NCBI RefSeq assembly: GCF_024509145.1
Contig: NC_071576.1
Location: 18,314,728 to 18,378,727 of the forward strand
From: Vidua macroura
Taxonomy: Eukaryota; Chordata; Aves; Passeriformes; Viduidae
Direction of reading: 5' to 3'
DNA: 64,000 nucleotides
In this document: piece after piece, positions 45,155-58,693 of the stretch
How the letters are laid out: every line of letters starts with the position of its first letter
Position numbering within the stretch: position 1 is the first letter of the stretch
The notes under the pieces: generated by a model
What the model was told of the DNA's origin: nothing
The model's input: only the letters and a program-made list of their open reading frames with translations
Databases searched by the model: none
Program-made: the position numbers and the translations under genes

Positions 45155-46630
45155 CTGTTTAACACTATTTTCTTTGAATTTCTCTTTATTACTTTAAAAT
45201 ATCCTGGCTGTGATCATGTATTAGTAGTACATGTGGCCACAGGACTGGTTTCTTAATGTTGTATTTTAAATAGGAGGGAGTGACAGCTGATTGCTGTGAT
45301 TTTATATGTGTATGCTTCTGTACACACCCACAAACTCCCACACACAAGCTCATGCACTCACACACACACAATGTAAACTGCTAGGTTAATGTTGAAGCTG
45401 TAACTTCATCTCTAGGTTTGTGCTCAAAATCTAAGACATCAGTAGCCTTCTATTGAAATTAAAGTGTGAAACTCGCGCAGTAGTTCATTTTATTTGGCAG
45501 CCCAAATTTAGCACAGATAATACTGAAATATATATACCAAAAGCTGTTTTAAAAAGCATGGCTGGTGTCTAAGTGGTACAGGTATATACACTTCTGCATT
45601 CCATATGATATTTTAATAATAAGATTACTCCAGGTTTATTATTTTCTCCTTGATTTTTCTTTCTCTTGTTTTATGCTTTCATCAATCTCAGTCAGAGAGA
45701 AGGAACAGAAAACCCATGTGGATTTGCAAGCTTTACTTTTTGGATTAAGCCAAAACATGTAATAATCAAATAGCTTTTTTTCAGTCTCAGAATTACAGAC
45801 CTTGAAATTGGAACTGATTTTACTCTTTCCTAAAATAATATTTTTATGAGTGAAATTGGAAGAGCAGCACTCAATGGGAGAAGAGTGAAAATGGACCTGG
45901 CTGCTGCTACAGGGGAGTTTTAAGTTTTGTTTGGAGAATAAAGGAGAGCTTTACTGCAAATATCCACAAAAGGGAGGTTTTTTTCTGCAGAATGCATTTT
46001 TCTGACCCTTCTTCTTGCCTGAGTTTTCTCCTCGCTTTCTACTAAACATGAAAAAAAAAGGCAGGCTTAATATTTTTAGGGATACAGCTGACCAGTTTTA
46101 AACACTGGCATTGACATTAGCTGAATAAATGGAAACCTTTTCCTTTTATATGAATGCTAATAACATAAAACACCTTATATGGAGATTTCTGAAACTCGCA
46201 GAGGTGATAGGTAACATATTCCATACTTAACAGGCAAAAAACTGAAACAAAGGACCAAAGTTAGTCTATATGGTAGTAGCAGTCTGTACCCTTATACTTC
46301 TCATCTATCAGGCAGTGCAGGAAAGGGCAGACAGGTTATCCCAGAATATTGGCTAGGGAAGATTCTGTATGAGCTATTGATTGCATGTTTTTCTGTTTCA
46401 TATAAAAATTATATTCTATTGTGTATAAATAACACAAAAATACCCATAAAAATGGCAGAACTGCATTGAAGTTCCATGTCAGTATAAAGGGCTCAAAATC
46501 ATGCACCAACTTCTGTCAGCTTTGCATTTCAAATGACCAAGATTTCACTGTTATATAATTTTTGGAAATTAGAAAAGAAATGCTGACTTCTATGAAGTTA
46601 AGAGAAGCCTTTGTTTTCCTACTGATAGGA

Positions 46631-46808
46631 AGCAGGGAGGTGGTCACAGCACCAAGGCTGACAGAGTTCAAGGAGTGTTTGCACGATGCTCTCACCCCAA
46701 GGCACATGGTGTGACTCTTGGGGTGTCTGTATGGTGCAAGGAGCTGGACTTCAACAATCCTTGTGGGTACCTTCCAACTCAAGATATTCTGTGATTCTCT
46801 GATTCTAT
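46631..46808 (+). mobile_element. CR1-type LINE 3' end, plus orientation
   Basis: CR1-like blocks appear in order. 'GGTGGTCACAGCACCAAGGC' lies at about 46639-46658, 'TTCAAGGAGTGTTTGCACGA' near 46668-46687, and 'GGCACATGGTGTGACTCTTG' near 46701-46720. 'TTGTGGGTACCTTCCAACTC' follows near 46761-46780, with a tail 'ATTCTGTGATTCTCTGATTC' near 46786-46805. It is about 180 bp, 5'-truncated and relatively well preserved. Confidence 0.88.
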
Positions 46809-49800
46809 TATGCAAAATCTGTGACTGCAATATCCAATAAAAATAACCAACCTCAGTAACTGAGCATCAGTTACTTTATATTTATTTGAATAGCCAATAC
46901 TTTGGATTAAGACACTGTAGTATGCACATAAAAATCACTGGATGAATGAACAGATGAATGTATTAATACTCTTGCCACATTTGACAGACCAAAGGGATTT
47001 ATTGTACTTAAGCTGGGAGTTACTTTCTTTGAGGAAATGTAACAAAGTGGTAAGTTTTTGCCAAAGTGTAAATAAATTCAGCAGATGACTCAGCTGTTTC
47101 AATTGCACTGGAAGCACACCAGAATAAGTAAAGAAGAAGGAAGTGTTTTCCTATGAAGCACAGGATTGGTTCCTGTGTGCCTGTGTGCTCCTTCATGGCC
47201 TTGTCTCCTTCAAAAGCCATGAAACTCCATAGATAAGACATCAGGAGGTGAATTGACATGACGGTTCATAGACGTAACTCATCAACACCAAGTGAAGTTT
47301 AATTTCTGTGAGTTTTGTAAATAGATAAAAAGTGGTGGATTTTAAGCTGTTCCTACCTTCCTCTAAACATCAGGAGAAAATAGTGAGAAAATGTACTGTG
47401 ACTTTAAATGCTGCAAGATGTTGGGGTAGGAGGACAAGAAGTCAAAGACACTTCATCATCAATGTGGTGTCAAAGCTAGGATAAGGAAACCTTATGTAAA
47501 GAATAAAACAGAAATTGTTTTCATCAGATGTGGTAAAAACAGAGTAGTGAGAAGACATCTGGTGCTACAGCATGTTGCTTCTTATAGCACTAAGTGAGCC
47601 CTCCAAAATGTTAGCTAGACCTGTATCTGTATCTAACATATCAGGCTGCACCTCCATGCATGCTGATTATTTCTTTATTTTGGCCTGCCAGTTTTCTGTG
47701 CCTGGTAAAATGTGAATTTGGCTAGGTTTTTGGGTATCTAGCATTCCTGCAGAAATAGTACCAGTAGCTCCAATGAAAACAGCAGATGTCTGAAAGTCCT
47801 GGGGAAATGACCTTTCTCTGTGGGTATCTTGGACATGCTGACCTCACCACATGTGTGATGTAGAGTTCAGAGCCTTTTCAGAAACTGCAGCCTATCCAGA
47901 ATACCCCTGTCACCTGTGCAGATCCACACCATATTCTTTTCCAAAGAATACGAAATCTTTTGCTAGGAAAAAGAGAATGAAACTTTATGAAAGAAAAACA
48001 ACTAAATAAACAGGTGTTCAATACAATTTAAGGTGAAAATTTGGGGTGAGAGAGTAGAGAGCTGTCTGGGATAAAAGGTTTTATTGCTGTTAATTAATCA
48101 ATTCTAGCCTGGATTGCTAATGATTAAACAACATTTCTATCAACCTCACTGTGCAGTGGACTGTGTTGAATGAGACAGTGGCTTAGCTCACAGATGTGAA
48201 GCTCTATCTCCATCACATTGAAGAAAGGAGCCTGTCAAACAGGCAGAGTTTGGTTGCCTCCGAAGAGAGGACACAGTACTAAGGTGATCTTGAACAGACC
48301 CCGTGTGAGCTGTTCTGGTAGGAGAGCTGGTGGAGAGGCTTGTATTACTTCTTCTATGTGTAAATACTCATACTTATTTGTCCTCAAAGTTTTATCAAGC
48401 TTGGATTTTTGCTGAATCATAAATCTGCTATAAAGCAGAAAAGAAAAAAAAAAGGAAATAAAGGGGAGTAAGGCCTTAAAAGAGTAAGAAATTCAGTAGA
48501 GTTAAAAATTCAAAGCTCAGTTACAATTAGTTAAAACTCTAATTAAAATACAGTTGATTTGTGTTCATTATCCAATTCTAAAATCATAGAGATAGAAACT
48601 TTATTTTGATTAGATGGGGGATGAAACCATGAAGATATCAGATTTGTGAATGTATTAAATGCATAAAACCACTGCTAAATAATATTATGGAAAGCAAAAA
48701 GATACATGGAGGCCTCATGTTTTTTTACACAGAAAGAAGTTAGATGTGGTTCCTTCTTTTAGTTGCCTTCAGATGTGGAGCTTTGAATTACATATTTAAC
48801 CAGAAAAATATAGAAGTACCCCTTCTATGATTCATTTGCCTTGAGAGTCTGCTAGCTCCTTCATCATACAGACTGGGCTGGGTGGTGCTAGAGGAAAGAA
48901 GCCAAAGTCAACAGGATATGGATTTAACAGCTCCAGTGTTCAAAACAGAGTTATCCGTTACTAACACAATTTTTAAAAAATTGCTTAAATAGCCCGGTGT
49001 GTATCATAGATCCATTCACAATAATTTTAACCTAGAGAATGAGAGGTTATGTGGATTTTCACATGCTAATTTACCAGTTCAATAATAAAAAAAAAATAAA
49101 ACTGAATAGCTCAGTGTGTATCCTTGTCTAGTTCCCAAGCAACTTAACTTACACTGACAAGTTATGTGGGTTTCAGCAAACTTATTTACCACTTAAAATC
49201 AAAATGTATCTACCATAGTAGCCCCTGTATCAAATTACATGCAGAATGTGCTTCTTGTAACACTCAATAAATGATCTCATATGTGTCCCATAAACCTTCA
49301 CTCGTTTGCCAAAACTGAAGAAAAAGAGAAGCAATGCAGAAACTGATCCTTAACATTAATATTAAACAAAAGGCATAGATAGAGAATGGCAAAAACAGTT
49401 CTACCCAGCTCCAAGGAGCAACATACACCAGCATGACCTCATAACAACAACAGTTTGAGTCTCTGCAGATTTCTCAATCAGGATCAGAGACTCATTCAAA
49501 GAAGGGTGTGCAAATATAACCGCATCCATGCAAAATACTTGAATCAAGAAAGAAGAAAGTCTAAAAGAGGTTGCTTAAAATTAGCCCTTTTTTTTTTTTT
49601 TTTGTATTTTTACAAGTTAAAAGTGTATAAATTAATTTTTTTTTTTTTTTAAACAGCAACAAGAAAAAATCCACAGCAATTTTTAAATAATCTTGTCCTA
49701 AAATACTCTTGATAATCAAGCAAACCGCTATTATTTTGTAAGATGGAATGCAGTTAGTAAGAATTTGTTTTACAACTTCTAGTAAAGTTACCCAAAATGA

Positions 49801-52631
49801 CAGTGAAATGATATGTAAGTTCATTGATCTGAGTGAAAGGAACTGGATTTCCTTTGAGATGAAGGATCTGCTTAAATGGAAAGGAAATAATGATCTTCAA
49901 TCTCCTCCTCCCAACAAATGAAAAAGAAAAAAGAAAATAAAAAGTCAACTGTTAATATTTGGCATAATACAAAGTCCCATGTGGTTTTGAACATGCATGT
50001 TTCTCAGCAACTTTTGGACAGTGAAATATAGCAGTAACACTCTGACTCACAAAATCAGCATGAAAGCTTGACATAGTCAAACAATGATCTATTCTGATTT
50101 GAGTAGTCTTGAAAATAGCAGAGATCTGTTTGGCTGATTAAATACTGAAGCAGTGTTTCCCTCTAAGTATGGATATTCACACCTATTTTTACGTGAGATA
50201 TTGGTTACTTTGTTGAAAGATAATTTTCTTAGGAAAAGTTTATCATTTCCATCCAGATTCCACTTCTTGTAATATTTTTTCAAGGTCCAGGGTGTATTTT
50301 AGTCCTATCTAGACTATGAAGTGTGTATGGCTGGAACACACTCTATCATTCTGGTAGCCTTTCAAGTTAGAATGTACTATACAAATAAAAAAAAAAAAAG
50401 TAAGTGTAATCAATAAAAACTAAGCCAGCCTTCATCTATAAATAAATTAGAAAGAAAATTAACTGAAATCCCAGCCAGATCATGAAAAGGGTGAATATCA
50501 CAGCTAAAAATAGTAAATGTAAGATTTCAGTGTCTTTTCCAAAAGTTTTCCCTAGCTGAAGTGAAAATGGCATGCTCCTGATTCTAAAAGAAGCTCAAAT
50601 CTCCTTTTCCTGCTATTGCCTAAATTGCACTAAAAGAAATTTAACTCTTTTTCCATTACTGTAAAACTTTGGAAGAGGAGGTTATAGGAAGAATAATCTG
50701 GTTGAAGATATTAACCATTAATTGCCATCCATTCCTTTGTGAGAAACGCTTTCTCTCACACTATTTCTCATGGGGAGATGTGTGTGAACAACACTGCTTA
50801 AAGCCAAATCTGAAATTTGTACTTAGTGTAGTAAGAAGGCTTGAATTATGCATCTGTTTCTACTTACCCAAAACTTTCCAAGTTGCTGACTGCTCCAAGA
50901 AGAGGTCTCTGAACTGACCTAGAGCTGTGACAGTGGCTGTTACATTAACCTGTCCCTTCTCATTATACTAGTGCTGCTTCTACCATGGGATTTTATTTCA
51001 GTGTTGGATACTACAGATGTAAGTCAAACCTGCACTCAGCTCATTCTGAGAGTGTCAGTAAATATGCATGAAATTCAGTGTCTATGATGATGTATTTACA
51101 GAATATTTGTTATCTGTAACCCCTTTCCTGTTAAATGTAATTCAGAGTGTCTTACCGAATATGCCCTAATTCTTTCTTATGCTACTGTAAGAAAAATAAG
51201 GCTGTACTAAAATCAAAAATATAATATTACTGACTCATTCTATCCTATGCCATTTCATGGCATTCCAAAGTGACATTGAAATACCACTAATGGAACAGTG
51301 AATCTATTTTTCAATTATACTAATAGTAACAGCCACTGCTTGGAACAATTTGTGAGAGAATTTGGAAAGCACTACTGCAATTATTAAGCACAGCCACATT
51401 CTTTCCAAGAACCAGTGACGGTATTAATTTAGTTTGATCCTCCTCAAAAGAATATTTTCTAGATAAGCCATTTTCAAACCTAATGGCTCAAGCTCAGCAT
51501 TTCTGGAAGTAACATAGAAGTGCCGTACTGTCTGATGGAGCTGGTCTTGAAAGACCTGCATAGAGAAGTAGCTCCATGAATAGTTCTTTAAAAAGAAGTA
51601 TTAACCACATGTTAAACTGATTATCATTTGGAAATGTGAATGGGAAGAATGCATTCCAGCTATCATCTTGACTCCATTTTGGAATAATGTTTTCTCCTTC
51701 TGGACTAATGTCTCTTTCTAGAAGTATCTGTGGTTCAATAAACACACATGTTTTCTAATTGAAAGGTCAGTGAAAACATAAGAAATGAGCAGAATTCAAT
51801 GCTTTCTGCAGTGGGGGCCAAGTTCTAGTCCTGTCTTTGCTGTTTATGTGTGGCCATATCAAATCACTTTTCTTGAGCATCGTCTGGCATATTTTTACCT
51901 GCAAAAGAGATTAATGACCATGCCATTTTTTTTGTAAAAAAAAAAATTCAATGATTTTTCATAAAGATAAGTATTGGCAAGTTGAATATAATTATTAATA
52001 AGTACAAGGAAATACCCTATAGTCACTGGTGCCCTATTAGAAAATAGATTAACTTGTCTAAGGACACTTTTTTATCAAGAACTGACATTCACTGTGCATT
52101 AAAACTGTCTGAGGTTTTTTAGGCATTCTGCTCTTTTCAACATGTGAAATAAGAATCTTAAGACCAGGTCTTCCAATGGAAAGCTATTGCATTCCACAGA
52201 AAACCCTAAACTTATAAATAGATGACTCTAACATGTCAATTTTACTGGTAATTTGTAGCTTTACTATTGCAATGTTTCCTGGGATATCATCATCTGTAAT
52301 CTGTTTATATTGCTCTGGCAAGGGACAATTTTGTGATGAATTATGTATTCAAGATGCACATGCAGTAGGAATATAGTGTAAGATGTTACTGAGGTTAATG
52401 AGAATTATAGAAGCATTCATCACAGAATTTCAAAATGAGAAAATTTGAATCCTAATATGATTTGAATCATGTTGGTTTAATTTCATTCATGAAATTTGAA
52501 TCATGTTGGTAGGCAAACTTTTGTGCTCTCTTGCTAGGTTTCAGCTTGATCAGTCAAGTTCTACAGTCTTTTTATCCATTACTGAATTTGTTACCTCACT
52601 TAGTGTATCCTTATGATTCCTGCTCCAAAAG
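46809..52631. other. Long unique AT-rich stretch
   Basis: No gene or interspersed repeat is recognisable across nearly 6 kb. T runs lie at 49588-49603 and 49637-49650, and an A run near 50388-50399. A short direct repeat (52461/52495) is listed separately. Confidence 0.55.
52461..52510. repeat. 16-bp direct repeat, period 34
   Basis: TTTGAATCATGTTGGT occurs at 52461-52476 and 52495-52510, with a weaker TTTGAATC near 52444 before them. It is a local duplication. Confidence 0.85.
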
Positions 52632-52746
52632 TAAAAAAAAAAAACCCCAAAAAAAAAAAACCAAAAAAAACCCCCCAAAAAAACAAAAAAACAAACAAAA
52701 AAAAACTTACCCACAAAACCACAACAAACAAACATACAAACCACCA
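52632..52746 (+). repeat. A/C low-complexity tract
   Basis: From 52633 to 52706 the plus strand carries only A and C, with A runs broken by C4, C2 and C6 blocks and an AAAC portion. A-rich sequence continues to about 52746. It has the complementary composition of the T/G tract at 21,033-21,173. The lysine/proline and phenylalanine/glycine-rich frames it produces are not genes. Confidence 0.9.
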
Positions 52747-55078
52747 AGAAGAAATAAGAACATTCCCCCAAAGGTCCTTAAAGCTATTTCATATAAGAAG
52801 TCCAGGTTCAAAAAGAAGCTGACTTTTTAAATGTTTTTAAATTAGAGTTCCATGCAAAATAAGATTATTGCTCTACAATGCCATCTAAACGTAATGCTAG
52901 TAAACATTTCCAAAAATACTTAGGGATCATTGACAGCTTCTTTACCCTTCACTAGCTTGATTTTTCAGTGGATCATATTCACTACAATATGTATGCATTG
53001 TTGAAAAATAATCAATCAGGTATATCTATAACATAGCAATTCAGTATTTGCATTGTCCTATGCATGCATGGTAACTATTTTTAGGATAGTAATGTCTTCA
53101 AGTGTGTTTTTTTCTCCCAAGCAAGTGATATGGTACTTGTCTGTTTTCATGCAGATTAAAGAGAAACATATTACTTATATTGATACTAGAAGAAGAAATA
53201 TTTTTCTTTTAGTATTTAAATCAGACAATATTCAAGTAGAGTTTGACTTCTCACTACAGGATCTTGGTACCAGGTTGAAACATTTGAGTTTCACCGACTC
53301 CTATCAGAGTTCAAATTGTTCATCAATTTGCCATGTTGCAAACTACTTGTGAGGGCGGTGTAGTGACTTTGTGAAAAGGGTCAATGTAAACAATACAACT
53401 GTTTTAAGTAGATGCCGTTCCTTTGAATGTGTTAAGGTAGCCTAATTCAGTATTCAGTCCTTATTTAAAATACTGTCTAGATCTGGTTTTAGCACGCTTT
53501 ACTGCCAAGCCAATCAAACAGATAAAAGACTTGGCAAAATAAGTTTAACAAGCCATTTAATAAAATGAATTATTTCCTCTGTCCCTGAAGAAATTAGCAT
53601 TTATTCCTTTATAAAATCTGCTTTCATAGCAATTATGTCATGTGTCATGTTCATGGGATAATGAATTCTACAAAAATTACTTCACATTCCTTCACGCTTA
53701 TTTGAGAATGGTCAGTGATTATGAACTACTACATACATAGGCAATGAATAACCAACATTCATTTTGAGTGTTGATAACTATGGTAGTCATAGCCAAATCA
53801 ATTATGTGTGCTCAGCCTTTGGTATACCCAATAAATCCAAGGCACTGAGCTTACCCAATGTCCTAAAAGAAGTTGTTCCCTAGATATGCAGGTCAGCTAT
53901 GCAAGACCCTATACACCTCTTCATGCACAGTTACCATTTTTCCTACTAGCTGCTGAGCATTTTTAAGACAGAAAGTTGTCATGGTTATAGAGACACAGCC
54001 ACATTCTATCAGACATTCATGTAGGTTTATGGCAACAGCTATATATGTTCAGTCTGCACTGATAAATAACTTCTCTCTTTTCTCCCTCCATGATGATGTC
54101 TAACTATAATCCAAAGGGTGACAAACTTTAGAGATTTCTCCAAGAGTCTGCATAAATGTCCTATCAAGTTTGATCTCCTCTACCATACAGAGGCCTTCAG
54201 AACAACTCTAAGAAGCCATGAAGCCTAAATAGACTCTGTGAGCCTACTACCATGCTTGAGGTCACACAGCAAAGATATGATATACTCTCCTCTGAAGACA
54301 CTTTAGAAGTGTGAAGATAGCACTAGAAAAAGACAATTTATAGTATCTAAGCTATCTGGCAACCCTAGTTGGCACAGAGTTTTCCAGAGACTTTGAAAAT
54401 GAAGAACCTTTCTGGCTCTTCTATCTAATGACAGGATGCTTAAAAAGCAATATCTGAGTAAATATATACTGACTCCATTGTACCTGTCCTGTCATGCAGT
54501 GCCATATGTACTTGCATTTCTGGGTATCCCCTGTGTGGCCTGAAGATAAAGTAAGCTTTTTTGTCAATACTAATGTTATTTAATTTAAGTCTTCCCATTG
54601 TACCCTACTTTATAAATGAGAAACTCAAGTCAATTTCTTGTATCATTTTGCTTGCTCTACTTTTATAGATATCATTATTTGTGTCTGGAGCTAAAAATTA
54701 TTCTACTTCTCCACATCAAGTATAAAGAAAATATATTTTATAAACTCATGTTTTTGGAGTTACTTTAACAATTGCAATCAATTAAAAATTATGCAATTAA
54801 AAAATAGTGCCTGTTTGAGTAATAAAAGGTAAAGGGAAAAAATGAAAGGGCTTTGGCTGAGAGATATAGGAATTAAGATGCAGTTAACAACTGACATTTT
54901 AATGTTTTTTTACTGCTAGATATAAACACATATAGACATGTTTTAGAAAACAGATGACTGGAGTCTGGTTAGTTAAAGACTAATATATATAATAATGTAA
55001 AGAAATTAGTAATGTATGTGCAAGAATGAGGTCACAGTTACTATATTAACTTGTAAAGAAAAATGAATGGATTTCTCA
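52747..55078. other. Unique AT-rich sequence
   Basis: No gene or interspersed repeat is recognisable. The 99-codon frame at 53,053-53,352 has no domain I recognise. Confidence 0.55.
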
Positions 55079-55471
55079 GGAGGGAGGAAGGGAGGGAGAG
55101 AAGGAGGGAGGGAGGGAGGGAGGGAGGGAGGGAGGGAGGGAGGAAGGAAGGAAGGAAGGAAGGAAGGAAGGAAGGAAGGAAGGAAGGAAGGAAGGAAGGA
55201 AGGAAGGAAGGAAGGAAGGAAGGAAGGAAGGAAGGAAGGAAGGAAGGAAGGAAGGAAGGAAGGAAGGAAGGAAGGAAGGAAGGAAGGAAGGAAGGAAGGA
55301 AGGAAGGAAGGAAGGAAGGAAGGAAGGAAGGAAGGAAGGAAGGAAGGAAGGAAGGAAGGAAGGAAGGAAGGAAGGAAGGAAGGAAGGAAGGAAGGAAGGA
55401 AGGAAGGAAGGAAGGAAGGAAGGAAGGAAGGAAGGAAGGAAGGAAGGAAGGAAGGAAGGAAGGAAGGAAGG
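55079..55471 (+). repeat. Compound (GGGA)n-(GGAA)n microsatellite, about 390 bp
   Basis: An imperfect purine lead-in (55079-55105) is followed by nine consecutive GGG runs spaced by single A residues (55106-55140). From 55142 to 55471 a GGAA repeat of about 82 units follows with no interruption I could find. The whole tract is purine on the plus strand, so it is a candidate for triplex (H-DNA) formation; the GGGA part also meets the usual G-quadruplex pattern. Lys-Glu-Gly-Arg and Leu-Pro-Ser-Phe frames of 138-213 codons run through it and are artefacts of the 4-bp period. The true length may differ from the assembled one. Confidence 0.97.
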
Positions 55472-58400
55472 AGGGTTGGTTAAGTTTTAGTTGGGCTTTG
55501 ACCCTTCTAATTTTCTCCTTGCATGACCACAGTACTCTCACAGTATTACTAAGTTGCCTACCCCTTCTTTCAAGACTGATAAATTCTTATTTTTTTTTTT
55601 TTTTCCAGGCTGACAGCTTCCCAACACAGCTGACAGATTCCCAACACACTATCCATTTTGCTACATGGGGACAGCCTGCTTCCACATTTTCAAGATTTTC
55701 TTGAAGCGTCCAGCTTTCCTGGACTCCCTTGTCTCCTTTCAGTATACCCTCACAAGGAACTGCCACCCAGACTTCTAAACAGGTTAAAGTCTGCCTTTCA
55801 CACTAGTAGTACTATCTTGCATTGGTATTGACTATCATCTCTACTATTATAGTGGCCCTTCCTTTTCTTTTGCTAAACATTTATCAGTTTTTGTGAGTCA
55901 AGTTTTGTAAATCAACACACAGGGCACTGACAATTCCTGGAAGCACAAGCAAAAGGTAGAGGTATATTGTAAATGATGGCACCAAAATCTGTTCAGTGCC
56001 ATCTTTACAAAAAAAATCAGTTATTATAAATTAATTTTTTTTTTCATTTCCACACTCTCTGCAGCACAAGACAGCAGGATTGATCCTCTGCCAAAAGGTA
56101 CTTAGTTATATTATGTACAGTGGAAAGAAATAAAAAACAAAACCTCATTATAAATCCTCCCCAGATAATTCATTCTCCAGATGAAGTTAAAGCCTGCACT
56201 TAAAGCACAAAGGAGCTGACACAAACTTTCAATAAATTGCCTTTTATGAGCAAAGGTAACAGCTTCTGTGTCATTCAGGTGTATCACTCTCTTAAACAAG
56301 TGTTTCTCTCACACATTAATTACACAAAATTGATCCTCTGGCCCATGTATAAGGAATCTCTTCATCTGCTGTTATATCTGTTTCCAAATATTATTTTATC
56401 ACCCTTGGAAAATCTGTAGCTGAGTTACAGTAGATGGTCAGGTAGGAAAAATGCTCAACATCAGTAGCAGTCTATCCTTCTCACCCTCACTTCTTTGCTT
56501 TGTAGAAGAAGTTGTAGTTCCATATAAACATTATAGGCCACCTGAGCTGAAGATGCTAACAGTGAAAAGCCTCTTTGAGGATCAGTAACTTTGGGTGGAA
56601 GAAGCAAGTAACCATGACCTATTTCGAGTAACAGGGAAAGAATTACAGAGTATGAGTATGTAAATGTGAAATAGGCCCTCAAAGGTTACAAAAATCTTGA
56701 ATCAATTCAGAAAAGCTTTTAAAATTCAGTTTCATGTTCCTCAGATCAACAGTTCTGAAGATCAAAGTAATTTTCCGAATTGCTGCCACCAGAGGATCCT
56801 CCTACTTCTGATGAAATGTCCCCATCTGAAACTGAACGGGTGGTTGTATCAAGGACAAGCTTTAGATTAAAACATATAATGTATGGCTGAGACCTCTTTA
56901 CACAGATTACCAAACTGTTCCATTTTCCAAGTCTGACATATGTTGTCTATCTGAAAATGACTGGGAAATAATCTTGGAGGCTTAAACTTATGGACTTTTG
57001 ATGAGTGGTAGAGAATAATGAATTCAGTAAGTGATGACTTGCCAAGGGCCACAAGAAAAATATGGGATGAAATAAATGGTGCTATTTGTAGTGTGACATG
57101 TAGATACAATATTTCCTAGATTTACAATGTTCTGATATCTAAAGCTGCTTTACCTCATATATGATTTTTATATATGTACTTATTTGGAGGGAAGAATGTA
57201 GGAATTCTTAAGTGAGCAGCTTCAGGTACTTCAAGCAGCTGCATTTCTCCCACAGCTAATATCACTTTCTTGTCAGTAAGAGGGAGTTTGCAGAAACCTG
57301 GGGAAAACCATTACAGTCACCTTCTGAGATCTGAGGATGGGAACATCCTTTTCTGCTATGACAAGGATAAGAATCACCAGAAATGGTCAGAGAGACCTTT
57401 CTTTGTAGTCAGAAGGAAGGTGTTGGACAAGAGCCATCAGCACAGAATGAAAATCTTGTGACTGTTTTTGTTTTTTTTTTTTAACAGCTTGCTAGACAAA
57501 TTCTCAGTGATTGACCAAATGGAAATATGGGAAATATGCCTGTTCAGCTTAAAATCCATTCTGCTCTATTAATCTATAGAAGATAGAAGACTAAAGCTAC
57601 CTGGTGTTTAATTAATTTAACTTTCCTTTTAGAGAGTAAGCCTGAAGAAACAAAGTTCTGAATAATTAGAGAGGCATACCAAAATAGAAACAAAATGGAG
57701 GGAGCGAGTAAAACTAATTAAATATTGCTCCTCTTCAGTGGGTTCTTGGGACGCACATAATATCAAAACGACAGTTATTGTTATCTTCCAGCTTCTTCTT
57801 CTCAAGCATGCAGAAGTGGGAAATAGGAGCAGAATGCAAACCTGCAACTGTAATTCTCAAGTAGTCTTCCTCATTTTAATATATTCAGGAGAATATCTTC
57901 AATGACGTCCCACCTATCATAGGTATAATAAGAAAGACAACGCAAAAGAATATGGTTGAACACTGTCTGAGTTGCAGATAGTTTGTTTCTTGTCCTAGCA
58001 TTTTTTCCTTACTATATAAATGATGACTTGAGAACAGCTGGGTGATCACAAAACAAACATGTTGCATCAAGCTCTAAATGGAATCACAAAATATATTTTC
58101 TATCTATAAGCAAACATGAGGGAGGGTCACAAATTTCTTGAGAGGTGTGTCTGGGGGGAGTCCTTCACTATTGTTAAAATCTGCAGTCTGAGCAGAGCCT
58201 GTGGTGATTACTCAGTGGGGAGAATCTGTGTTTATGTTAAAGGGGGGAAAAAAGTGTTTACCTAAACATTCACATTTAGAATTTATTGTGAAATCTCTGC
58301 AACTTACACATCACAAATTCTGACAACTAAGAACAACAGAAACACATTAACAAGATTGTACAAGCTGAGTGGATAATAGGAATGCTTTTTAGAATCCCAA

Positions 58401-58659
58401 GGGAGATAGTGTAGCTGTACCACTGTGATAAATCAGGGATTTATGAGAGAAAACCCTTCCCTTCTTTGAAAAAACATTACTTTGATACTTTGATATGCTT
58501 GACATGGTGCTCTGTTGTTCAGTTACAGAAGTGTATGTTCGTAGTCTTGCCAGTATGAGGTCTGACCTTTCAAACATGCTGGGAGAGCTGAAAGATCCAG
58601 TTTTGCTGAAGGGGTCAACAACACAGCATAAAGGAAAGCAGGTGTTTTTTGGTAGTTTT
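55472..58659. other. Unique AT-rich sequence
   Basis: No gene or interspersed repeat is recognisable. A T run (55590-55604) followed by CCAG makes an acceptor-like site, immediately followed by a 20-bp tandem duplication listed separately. T runs also occur near 57471-57482. Confidence 0.5.
55609..55648. repeat. 20-bp tandem duplication after an acceptor-like site
   Basis: GCTGACAGCTTCCCAACACA (55609-55628) is followed directly by a copy with one difference (C to A at the ninth base, 55629-55648). It starts right after a T-rich tract ending in CAG. Confidence 0.88.
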
Positions 58660-58693
58660 TTGTTTGTTTGTTTGTTTGTTTGTTTGTTTGTTT
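58660..58693. repeat. (TTTG)n microsatellite
   Basis: About eight TTTG units without interruption. This simple repeat yields repetitive frames on both strands. Confidence 0.94.

Larger units (their letters stand above)
42461..46630. other. Unique AT-rich sequence with small local duplications
   Basis: No gene is recognisable. A block near 43,020-43,140 is free of repeat character and rich in homeodomain-like words plus a CAGGTG E-box. Two local duplications (43587 and 45117) are listed separately. A short CA run lies at 45359-45370. Confidence 0.5.

Noticed and set aside
52531..52830. Lysine/proline-rich frames and an antisense phenylalanine/glycine-rich frame
   Set aside because: They are produced by the A/C low-complexity tract.
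55041..55704. Frames of 138-213 codons encoding Lys-Glu-Gly-Arg or Leu-Pro-Ser-Phe repeats
   Set aside because: They are direct readings of the GGAA/GGGA microsatellite on both strands. A 4-bp repeat is read as a 12-bp, four-residue cycle and stays open by composition alone.
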